Assembly: GCA_030150585.1 (NCBI GenBank)
Contig: JASLFM010000227.1
Coordinates: 1-5,043 of the forward strand
Direction of reading: 5' to 3'
Origin: Acidovorax sp.
GTDB lineage: Bacteria; Pseudomonadota; Gammaproteobacteria; Burkholderiales; Burkholderiaceae_C
Length of the DNA: 5,043 nt
Position numbers and translations under genes: made by a program. Of the stretch, positions 1 through 5,043 are shown piece after piece. Numbering within the stretch: position 1 is the first letter of the stretch; the number at the start of each line of letters is the position of its first letter. Under the pieces are notes generated by a model that saw nothing but the letters and a program-made list of their open reading frames with translations, had not been told where the DNA came from and ran no database searches.

Positions 1-2333
1 TGGACCGCAAGCGCACGGCCGCCATCAGCCGCCACACCAACGCCTTCAAGATCAACGAAGACGTGGTGATCCCGCTGCCGCGCATGGCCGAATACACCGA
101 CGGCATCGAGCGCATCAACATCGAACTCTCCCTGCGCAACAAGCTCAAGCTGTGCGATGCGCTGGCCGACTTCTTCGCCCACGGCAACCTGCCGCTGGGC
201 AAGCAGGACGACGCGAACGAGATCCCCGCGGCCGAGCTGCTCGAAGACCGCGTGGCCCAGGCCCAGGCCCTGGTGGCTGAGGTGCGGGCGCTGTGGCAGG
301 GCTGGCTGGACGACGTGGCTGCGCTGTTCCCGCAACTGCAAGACCATCGCTTGCGCGCCAGCTGGAAGACGCAGATCCGCCAGCCGCTCGCACAGATCTT
401 CGCGGGCGCGGCGTTCAAGCCCATCCTCGACGAGGCCGTCGCCATTCACCAGCGCGTGCTCAAGGGCCGCGTGTGGGTGGCGCTGCACATGCACGCGGGC
501 GACGGCAACGTGCACACCAACATTCCCGTCAACAGCGACGACTACGACATGCTGCAGACCGCGCACGAGGCCGTGGCGCGCATCATGGTGCTGGCGCGCA
601 GCCTGGATGGCGTGATCTCCGGCGAGCATGGCATCGGCATCACCAAGCTCGAATTTCTCACCGACGAAGAGCTGGCACCGTTCGCAGCGTACAAGCAGAA
701 GGTGGACCCGCAGGGCCGCTTCAACCAGGGCAAGCTGCTTCGAAATAGTGAGCTGCTTGCGCAGGAGGGGCGGGCGCCTGCGGGTGATTCGGCACGCAAG
801 TCGCTGATGTACGCCGACCTCACCAACGCCTACACGCCCAGCTTCGGCCTCATGGGGCACGAGTCGCTCATCATGCAACAGAGCGACATCGGCGCCATCG
901 CCGACAGCGTCAAGGACTGCCTGCGCTGCGGCAAGTGCAAGCCCGTGTGCAGCACCCACGTGCCGCGCGCCAGCCTGCTCTACAGCCCGCGCAACAAGAT
1001 CCTCGCCACCTCGCTGCTGGTCGAGGCCTTCCTGTACGAGGAGCAGACGCGCCGCGGCGTGTCCATCAAGCACTGGCAGGAATTCGAGGACGTGGCAGAC
1101 CACTGCACCGTGTGCCACAAGTGCCTCACGCCCTGCCCGGTGAAGATCGACTTCGGCGACGTGACCATGAACATGCGCAACCTGCTGCGCAAGATGGGCA
1201 AGAAGAGCTTCCGCCCCGGCAACAAGCTGGCCATGGCCATGCTCAACGCCACCAATCCCGACACCATCAAGCTGCTGCGCAGCGCCACGGTGAACGTGGG
1301 CTTCAAGGCCCAACGCGCCGTCGTCGACCTGCTGCGCACCGTGGGCCGCAAGCAGACTGCGCACCCGCCCGCCACCGTGGGCACGGCCCCGGTCAAAGAG
1401 CAGGTCATCCACTTCGTCAACAAGAAGCTGCCGGGCGGCCTGCCCAAGAAAACCGCGCGCGCGCTGCTCGACATCGAGAACAAGGACTACGTTCCCATCA
1501 TCCGCAACCCGGCCGCCACCACGGCCGAGACCGAGGCGGTGTTCTACTTCCCCGGCTGCGGCTCCGAGCGCCTGTTCTCGCAAGTCGGCCTGGCGACCCA
1601 GGCCATGCTCTGGCACGCGGGCGTGCAGACCGTGCTGCCGCCGGGCTACCTGTGCTGTGGCTACCCCCAGCGCGGCAGCGGCCAGTTCGACAAGGCCGAG
1701 AAGATGATCACCGACAACCGGGTGCTCTTCCACCGCGTGGCCAACACGCTGAACTACCTCGACATCAAGACCGTGGTGGTGAGCTGCGGCACCTGCTACG
1801 ACCAGCTCCAGGGCTACCAGTTCGACAAGATCTTCCCCGGCTGCCGCATCGTGGACATCCACGAATACCTGCTCGAAAAGGGCATCACCCTGCCCGGCGG
1901 TCAAGGCGGCTACCTGTACCACGAGCCCTGCCACAACCCCATGAAACAGGGTGACTCGATGAAGACCGTGCGCGCCCTGGTGGGCGACAAGGTGCTCAAG
2001 AGCGACCGCTGCTGCGGCGAATCGGGCACGCTGGGCGTCACGCGGCCGGACATCTCCACCCAGGTGCGTTTCCGCAAGACCGAGGAAATCCGCAAGGGCG
2101 AGGCCCAGTTGCGCGCCAGCGGCGCCGTGGGCGCGCAGGACAACGTGAAGATCCTCACGAGCTGCCCGAGCTGCCTGCAAGGCATCTCGCGCTACGAGAA
2201 CGACCTCACTACGGGCCTGCTCGAAGCGGACTACATCGTGGTGGAGATGGCCCGCCAGATCCTCGGCGAGAACTGGATGCCCGAATACGTCCAGCGCGCC
2301 AACGCGGGCGGCATCGAGCGGGTCTTGGTATGA
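1..2333 (+). CDS. FAD-linked oxidase / 4Fe-4S / CCG-domain oxidoreductase, D-2-hydroxyacid dehydrogenase-like (5' partial)
   Basis: The reading frame is open from base 3, so the gene starts upstream and the GTG at 63 is internal. 776 codons are visible; residues are numbered from base 3. Residues 1 to about 245 match the C-terminal part of an FAD-linked oxidase (GlcD/D-lactate dehydrogenase type): an HxH-GDGN-xH run at 162-171 and SGEHGIG at 206-212. Two 4Fe-4S motifs follow, CxxCxxCxxxC at 306-316 and CxxCxxCxxxCP from 368. Two cysteine-rich CCG domains of the GlcF/GlpC/HdrB kind come last: C519, CC551-552, CxxC595-598; then C643, CC670-671, CxxC721-724. By family, such fusions oxidise a D-2-hydroxyacid (lactate, glycolate, 2-hydroxyglutarate) with FAD and pass electrons through Fe-S centres to the quinone pool, probably at the inner face of the membrane. 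The substrate cannot be read from this fragment. I recall Burkholderiales homologues of about 1,280 residues with an N-terminal DUF3683 domain, which would lie outside the window. All visible cluster cysteines are present. The stop overlaps the HIT gene start. Confidence 0.9.
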   Translation, partial: DRKRTAAISRHTNAFKINEDVVIPLPRMAEYTDGIERINIELSLRNKLKLCDALADFFAHGNLPLGKQDDANEIPAAELLEDRVAQAQALVAEVRALWQGWLDDVAALFPQLQDHRLRASWKTQIRQPLAQIFAGAAFKPILDEAVAIHQRVLKGRVWVALHMHAGDGNVHTNIPVNSDDYDMLQTAHEAVARIMVLARSLDGVISGEHGIGITKLEFLTDEELAPFAAYKQKVDPQGRFNQGKLLRNSELLAQEGRAPAGDSARKSLMYADLTNAYTPSFGLMGHESLIMQQSDIGAIADSVKDCLRCGKCKPVCSTHVPRASLLYSPRNKILATSLLVEAFLYEEQTRRGVSIKHWQEFEDVADHCTVCHKCLTPCPVKIDFGDVTMNMRNLLRKMGKKSFRPGNKLAMAMLNATNPDTIKLLRSATVNVGFKAQRAVVDLLRTVGRKQTAHPPATVGTAPVKEQVIHFVNKKLPGGLPKKTARALLDIENKDYVPIIRNPAATTAETEAVFYFPGCGSERLFSQVGLATQAMLWHAGVQTVLPPGYLCCGYPQRGSGQFDKAEKMITDNRVLFHRVANTLNYLDIKTVVVSCGTCYDQLQGYQFDKIFPGCRIVDIHEYLLEKGITLPGGQGGYLYHEPCHNPMKQGDSMKTVRALVGDKVLKSDRCCGESGTLGVTRPDISTQVRFRKTEEIRKGEAQLRASGAVGAQDNVKILTSCPSCLQGISRYENDLTTGLLEADYIVVEMARQILGENWMPEYVQRANAGGIERVLV

Positions 2334-2773
2334 CCTGCCCGCTGTGCAAGGTGGATGGTGGCGCCCTGGTCTGGCGCGGCGACAAGCTGCGCGTGATCCG
2401 GGCGGAGGAGGAGGCTGAACGGGGCTTTCCCGCTTTCTACCGCGTCGTCTGGAATGCGCACGTGGCCGAGTTCTCCGACTTGAGTCCGCTCGACCGCCAG
2501 CATTGCATGGAGGCCGTGGCGGTGGTCGAGCAGGCGCTGCGCGAAGCCGTGCGGCCCGCCAAGATCAACCTCGCCGCGCTGGGCAACATGGTGCCCCACC
2601 TGCACTGGCATGTGATCGCACGGTACGAATGGGACAGCCACTTCCCCGCACCCGTGTGGGCACAGGCACAGCGCGAGCGCGACTCGGCCCGTGAGGCAGA
2701 GGTGCGCCAGGCGCTGCCCGCTGCCGAAGTGCTGATGCACGAGCGGCTCGCGTCCTGGGCGGCACTGGCCTGA
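2330..2773 (+). CDS. HIT family protein (histidine triad nucleotide hydrolase-like)
   Basis: This is a complete 147-residue protein, the usual size for a single HIT domain. The histidine triad is H90-L-H92-W-H94-V-I, preceded by the conserved LGNMVP run. The family hydrolyses or transfers nucleotides from substrates such as Ap4A or AMP conjugates through a nucleotidyl-histidine intermediate on the middle histidine, here H92. The protein looks soluble and cytoplasmic, with no signal peptide or membrane segment. It begins with a CPLC motif (C3, C6), which I recall from proteobacterial members; metal binding there is a guess. Its ATG overlaps the stop of the upstream oxidoreductase (ATGA at 2330-2333) and no good Shine-Dalgarno precedes it, so translation is probably coupled and the two genes co-transcribed. 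The real substrate is unknown. Family assignment is firm, function is not. Confidence 0.93.
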   Translation: MTCPLCKVDGGALVWRGDKLRVIRAEEEAERGFPAFYRVVWNAHVAEFSDLSPLDRQHCMEAVAVVEQALREAVRPAKINLAALGNMVPHLHWHVIARYEWDSHFPAPVWAQAQRERDSAREAEVRQALPAAEVLMHERLASWAALA

Positions 2774-2882
2774 CAGCCCGGCCCGTGGGATGCCTGTGCG
2801 TGCGCCGGTGTCCGCTACGAGGGCGCTGCATCGCCACTGCCGCCGTGGCGAAGTCCAGCCACCGCGGTTTGTGCGTTGCGCC
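2774..2882. other. Convergent intergenic gap, HIT gene / GGDEF gene
   Basis: This 109-base gap lies between two genes that converge. I find no credible small gene in it. Its only clear structure is the perfect inverted repeat at 2831-2851, listed separately. An open frame that crosses the gap on the plus strand (from 2790) runs into the antisense of the GGDEF gene and has no family features. Confidence 0.6.
2831..2851. terminator. Hairpin between convergent genes, possible bidirectional terminator
   Basis: The arms TCGCCAC and GTGGCGA form a perfect 7-bp GC-rich stem around a 7-base loop. It sits 58 bases past the HIT stop and 32 bases past the cyclase stop (which is on the minus strand). 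There is no T-run on either side, so it does not meet the standard for an intrinsic terminator. It could block run-through weakly, protect mRNA 3' ends, or be chance in GC-rich DNA. Confidence 0.3.
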
Positions 2883-4040
2883 CTACACGCTGGCGGCGCG
2901 CGTGGTTTCGCTGGCGTAGCGATCAGCCTGCGCTGGCGATGGGTGTGGCATGGCCGCCGTGGGCAGGCTATCGCTCACCGTAACGCGATTGCGCCCCATC
3001 TCCTTGCTGCGGTAAAGCGCCAGGTCTGCCCGGGCGATGGCCGCTCCCAACGATTCCTGGCCGAGCACTTCGGCGACGCCGAGCGACAGTGTCACGGCAA
3101 TGGCGCCACCATCGTGCGGTAGCGGCTGCTGCGCTACCGCATCGCGCAGGCGCTCCGCGAGCACGGCGGCGGCGCTGGCGGTGGTGGAGGGCAGCAACAC
3201 CAGGAATTCCTCGCCGCCCCAGCGCGCAGCCATGTCCTGCGCGCGGCAGCAGCGGGTCAGCAGCGCGGCCACGTGGACGATGGTGCGGTCGCCCACTTCG
3301 TGCCCATGGGTGTCGTTGGTGTGCTTGAAGTGGTCGATGTCGGCGAGCACCAGGGCCGTGGGCTGGTCCGTGCGGCGCGCCTGGGCGAGTACCTGTTCGG
3401 CCCGGTCGAGCAGGCTGCGGCGATTGGAAAGGCCCGTGAGCGGGTCCGTGGCCGCGAGGGCCGCGAGCTGGCGCTCCGCGCGGCGCACGGTGCCGTAGTA
3501 GTAGTTGGCCGTGTAGGCGGCCATGGCAAATACCACGGCGACATTGAAGGCATGCACAACCCACAGCCCCGGCGGGCGCAGCGGCGCCAGCGTGCCGAAC
3601 TGCAGCGCGGCCGTGTGCAGCCCGATGTAGAACAAAAAGAGCATCCCCACCAGCACGAAAGGCCGCAGGCGGTGCGCCCCGCTCACGATCGTCGCGGGGA
3701 TGAACATCAGCAGGTAGTAGTGAAATCCGCTGTCCCAGCCGATGAGCAGCGTGCCTATGGTGGCATGCCCGAGCACCTCGGTCCAGATCAGCACTAAAGC
3801 CATTCCATTCATGCGCCGCATGAGCAACGCGTAGGCCGCCGCGTAGAGCGCGATGCTGCCGATATTGAGCCAGGCCAGCAGCGGTGCATCGAACCACAGG
3901 AAGAGCAGCAGGAAGGCGAGGTCCACGCAGCCGGCCATCACCGTCACGCGCCGCGACATGATCCAGAAGGCCTTGTGGGCCAGGCGGCTGCCGGAGTGCG
4001 AGGGAGCGTGGGGTGTGGAGGACGGTGCGGCAGCGTGCAT
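2883..4040 (-). CDS. Six-helix membrane diguanylate cyclase (GGDEF domain)
   Basis: This 385-residue protein makes the second messenger c-di-GMP from two GTP. Six hydrophobic segments lie at about 32-50, 53-75, 80-102, 106-121, 126-146 and 157-180, placing it in the inner membrane with the catalytic domain in the cytoplasm. The GGDEF domain covers about 190-355: DPLTGLSNRR at 199-208, metal-binding D234, N242 and D251 at the positions of PleD D327, N335 and D344, and the active-site GGEEF at 275-279. An RxxD inhibitory site (RAQD, 266-269) stands exactly five residues before GGEEF, so product inhibition is expected. No EAL or receiver domain is present. I do not recognise the membrane part as a named sensor domain; its ligand is unknown. 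I chose the ATG at 4040 over the TTG at 4142, which lies beyond the likely promoter; the ATG at 3959 (residue 28) is an alternative. No clear Shine-Dalgarno precedes either ATG. The last 30 residues look unstructured. Confidence 0.93.
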   Translation of the reverse strand: MHAAAPSSTPHAPSHSGSRLAHKAFWIMSRRVTVMAGCVDLAFLLLFLWFDAPLLAWLNIGSIALYAAAYALLMRRMNGMALVLIWTEVLGHATIGTLLIGWDSGFHYYLLMFIPATIVSGAHRLRPFVLVGMLFLFYIGLHTAALQFGTLAPLRPPGLWVVHAFNVAVVFAMAAYTANYYYGTVRRAERQLAALAATDPLTGLSNRRSLLDRAEQVLAQARRTDQPTALVLADIDHFKHTNDTHGHEVGDRTIVHVAALLTRCCRAQDMAARWGGEEFLVLLPSTTASAAAVLAERLRDAVAQQPLPHDGGAIAVTLSLGVAEVLGQESLGAAIARADLALYRSKEMGRNRVTVSDSLPTAAMPHPSPAQADRYASETTRAASV

Positions 4041-4054
4041 GATGGCGAATACAA

Positions 4055-4084
4055 ACGGTAACAGCGCCCCGGCGGGGTGGTCAA
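4055..4084 (-). promoter_or_regulatory. Candidate sigma-70 promoter for the diguanylate cyclase gene
   Basis: Read on the minus strand, TTGACC (4084-4079) matches the -35 consensus at 5 of 6 positions. TACCGT (4060-4055) matches the -10 box only at its T, A and final T, after an 18-base spacer. Transcription would start near 4048, leaving a leader of about 8 bases, which fits the lack of a Shine-Dalgarno before the ATG at 4040. The spacer holds a CCCC-GGC-GGGG inverted repeat (4067-4077) that a regulator could use. The -10 match is weak, so this is a suggestion. Confidence 0.3.
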
Positions 4085-4183
4085 TCGCATAGGGGGCACA
4101 GAGCACGCGCTGTGTGGCGTGCGCACCGCAGGCACCGCGCAATGGGACAATCCAGGGTGTTTCCTATTGACTCCGTTTGATGC

Positions 4184-4191
4184 AAAGGTGA
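4184..4191 (+). promoter_or_regulatory. Ribosome binding site of the DUF971 gene
   Basis: AAAGGTGA lies five bases before the ATG at 4197 and is close to the AAGGAGGTGA anti-16S complement. It decides the start: the frame stays open back to a GTG at 4077, but that codon lacks such a site and the extra 40 residues do not resemble the family. Confidence 0.7.
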
Positions 4192-4196
4192 ATCCC

Positions 4197-4613
4197 ATGG
4201 CAGGTCTGAAGGCCGGCGCGCCCACGCCCGAGGCGCTCACGGTGCATGAGCAGTCGCGCATGCTCGAGGTGGCGTTTTCCGATGGCGCGGTATTCCGGCT
4301 CCCGTTCGAGCTGCTGCGCGTGTATTCGCCCTCGGCCGAGGTGCAGGGCCATGGCCCGGGCCAGGAGGTGCTGCAGACGGGCAAGCGCGAGGTGGCGATC
4401 ATCGCGCTGGAGCCGGTAGGGCATTACGCCGTCAAGCCCACGTTCTCGGACGGGCACGACAGCGGCATCTTCACGTGGGACTACCTCTATGAACTGGGCC
4501 GGGACCAGGAGGCGCTCTGGGCCCAGTACTTGCAGCGCCTGGCCGATGCGGGCGTTCAGCGTGATGCGCTCATGCCACCCAAGGGCTCGGGGCACGCGTG
4601 TGGCGGGCACTGA
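4197..4613 (+). CDS. DUF971 family protein (gamma-butyrobetaine hydroxylase-like N-terminal domain)
   Basis: This is a complete 138-residue soluble protein. It has the hallmarks of the DUF971 / GBBH-like N-terminal family: a LEVAFSDG strand near the N-terminus, LPFELLRVYSPSAEVQGHG, then EPVGHYAVKPTFSDGHDSGIF leading into the TWDYLYELG helix, all highly conserved in Burkholderiales. The tail ends in CGGH, giving a Cys and two His that might bind metal. The family has no settled bacterial function. The same domain occurs in gamma-butyrobetaine hydroxylase, where it binds zinc, and at the C-terminus of the plant Fe-S carrier HCF101, so a role in metal or Fe-S handling is a reasonable inference. 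It precedes ubiE on the same strand, 142 bases apart, a pairing I recall as common in this order. The family call is firm. Confidence 0.92.
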   Translation: MAGLKAGAPTPEALTVHEQSRMLEVAFSDGAVFRLPFELLRVYSPSAEVQGHGPGQEVLQTGKREVAIIALEPVGHYAVKPTFSDGHDSGIFTWDYLYELGRDQEALWAQYLQRLADAGVQRDALMPPKGSGHACGGH

Positions 4614-4632
4614 GAATGCTCTTATTACGATA

Positions 4633-4665
4633 GCTGAAGGCGCTTGATAGGCGAGCGCTTGCGGC
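4633..4665. repeat. Comamonadaceae-type intergenic palindrome (degenerate copy), terminator-like
   Basis: Arms 4633-4646 and 4652-4665 pair over 14 positions with one mismatch (4637/4661) and three G-T pairs, around the loop ATAGG. The sequence resembles a short repeat I recall scattered between genes in Acidovorax, Polaromonas and related genomes, with a core like GCTAGCGCTTGAT and AAGCGCTAGAGGCC. Here the core has drifted, but TAGCTG, GCGCTTGAT, AGCGCT and GGCC are kept in order. It begins 20 bases past the DUF971 stop and is followed by CTGTTTCATTT, so it could weaken transcription into ubiE. The repeat identity is from memory and was not searched. Confidence 0.5.
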
Positions 4666-4684
4666 CTGTTTCATTTCGACCAAT

Positions 4685-4719
4685 GCGACAGAAGCCCCAT
4701 GGCTGCGCGGGGTTGTCGC
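4685..4719 (+). other. Interrupted hairpin in the ubiE leader
   Basis: GCGACA (4685-4690) pairs with TGTCGC (4714-4719), and CCCC (4695-4698) with GGGG (4709-4712), giving ten base pairs with an uneven internal bulge (GAAG against T) and a 10-base loop. It would form in RNA that enters ubiE from upstream. No function is claimed. Confidence 0.35.
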
Positions 4720-4755
4720 TGTACGCAGGGCGCCTGCGCCCGTAGCATTCCTTCC

Positions 4756-5043
4756 ATGAGCACCACCCATTTCGGATTCCAGACGGTCGACGAGCAGGAC
4801 AAGGCGCGCCGCGTGCGCGGCGTGTTCGACTCGGTCGCGTCCAAGTACGACGTGATGAACGACCTGATGTCCGGCGGCCTGCACCGCGCCTGGAAGGCCT
4901 ACACCGTGATGGTGGCCAACCTGCGCGAGGGCCAGCAGGTGCTGGACATTGCGGGCGGCACGGGCGACCTCTCGCTCGCCTTCGCGAAGAAGGTGGGCGC
5001 CACGGGCCGCGTGGTGCACACCGACATCAACGAGGCCATGCTG
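4756..5043 (+). CDS. ubiE: UbiE C-methyltransferase of ubiquinone (and menaquinone) synthesis (3' partial)
   Basis: The first 96 codons are present; the gene continues past the window (family length about 245-250 residues). UbiE uses S-adenosylmethionine to C-methylate the benzoquinol ring (2-methoxy-6-polyprenyl-benzoquinol step) of ubiquinone, and demethylmenaquinol in organisms that make menaquinone. The N-terminus MSTTHFGF, the VFDSVASKYD run, and the ubiE/COQ5 signature YD-MN-LMS-H-W at residues 32-47 are all present. The SAM-binding motif I is VLDIAGGTGD at 63-72, and the acidic D of HTDIN at 90 probably contacts the SAM ribose. The conserved N-terminus fixes the start at 4756 although no Shine-Dalgarno is visible before it. 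The protein is cytoplasmic or works with the Ubi complex. In Burkholderiales I recall ubiJ and ubiB lying shortly downstream, outside this window. Confidence 0.96.
   Translation, partial: MSTTHFGFQTVDEQDKARRVRGVFDSVASKYDVMNDLMSGGLHRAWKAYTVMVANLREGQQVLDIAGGTGDLSLAFAKKVGATGRVVHTDINEAML

Larger units (their letters stand above)
4041..4196. other. Divergent intergenic region, GGDEF gene / DUF971 gene
   Basis: These 156 bases must hold the control signals for the cyclase gene and, unless it is read from elsewhere, for the DUF971 gene. Besides the candidate minus-strand promoter, they hold GCACGC/GCGTGC arms (4103-4108 and 4117-4122) and an overlapping 8-base palindrome GTGCGCAC (4119-4126). I find no convincing plus-strand promoter: TTGACT at 4167-4172 has no -10 box at a proper distance and lies too close to the start codon at 4197. 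Confidence 0.5.
4614..4755. other. Intergenic leader between the DUF971 gene and ubiE
   Basis: This 142-base gap holds three groups of inverted repeats: a repeat-like palindrome (4633-4665), a 10-bp interrupted hairpin (4685-4719) and two small hairpins that exclude each other (4724-4741). No convincing promoter stands out. TTGATA at 4644-4649 resembles a -35 box but no -10 follows at 16-18 bases, and TAGCAT at 4743-4748 resembles a -10 box but lacks a -35 partner. The only ATG-started frame I noted is five codons (MLLLR, 4616-4633) and is not reported as a gene. Confidence 0.55.

Noticed and set aside
63..65. GTG as the start of the first gene
   Set aside because: The frame is open upstream to the window edge and the upstream residues continue the same domain, so this is an internal valine codon.
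935..1954. 339-codon open frame on the plus strand overlapping the oxidoreductase gene
   Set aside because: It is a frame-shifted shadow of the strongly supported oxidoreductase: rich in R, A, Q, P and H, with no family motif and no ribosome site.
3273..3797. Plus-strand open frames antisense to the cyclase, including this 174-codon one
   Set aside because: Such antisense frames are expected in GC-rich coding DNA, and they show no domain, start signal or sensible composition.
2968..3897. 309-codon open frame on the minus strand in another frame within the cyclase gene
   Set aside because: It overlaps the GGDEF gene, which has complete motifs; the alternative product is compositionally biased and unrecognisable.
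4041..4142. TTG at 4142 as the cyclase start
   Set aside because: The extra 34 residues lie over the candidate promoter and do not look like part of the protein; the ATG at 4040 is preferred.
4077..4196. N-terminal extension of the DUF971 protein from the GTG at 4077
   Set aside because: The ATG at 4197 has a good ribosome site and begins the conserved part of the family; the extension looks like intergenic DNA.
4616..4633. Five-codon frame MLLLR before ubiE as a leader peptide
   Set aside because: It has no ribosome site, and nothing links leucine or arginine codons to ubiE control.
4570..5019. 149-codon minus-strand frame across the ubiE start
   Set aside because: It is the antisense shadow of ubiE and the DUF971 gene end, with no recognisable family.

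Overview
The window looks like a chromosomal segment from a betaproteobacterium of the order Burkholderiales, most likely family Comamonadaceae (Acidovorax and relatives). This rests on the high GC content, the dense GC-ending codon use, the recognisable protein families and an intergenic palindrome of a type I associate with that family. The genus is inferred, not proven. I see no phage genes, insertion sequence, tRNA, rRNA or CRISPR array.

Layout. Bases 1-2333 (+) carry the 3' part of a large flavin and iron-sulfur oxidoreductase whose 5' end lies outside the window. It overlaps by 4 bases (ATGA) with a small HIT-family protein gene (2330-2773, +). A 109-base gap with a small hairpin separates this pair from a convergent minus-strand gene (2883-4040) for a six-helix membrane diguanylate cyclase. 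That gene diverges across 156 bases from a DUF971-family gene (4197-4613, +). A 142-base gap rich in inverted repeats follows, and then the first 96 codons of ubiE (4756-5043, +), which runs off the window.

How the genes may work together. Four of the five genes point the same way and fit a respiratory or redox housekeeping neighbourhood. The large oxidoreductase probably oxidises a D-2-hydroxyacid and passes electrons through 4Fe-4S centres towards the quinone pool. UbiE makes ubiquinone. DUF971 is a domain also found at the C-terminus of the Fe-S carrier HCF101. The c-di-GMP synthase is the odd one out: it is on the opposite strand and looks inserted into a co-directional run. Its catalytic residues and inhibitory site are intact, so it is probably active and feedback-controlled.

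I do not see an undescribed multi-gene system here. The parts most worth a second look are the degenerate repeat and the competing hairpins in the ubiE leader, the unnamed membrane sensor of the cyclase, and the substrate of the large oxidoreductase.
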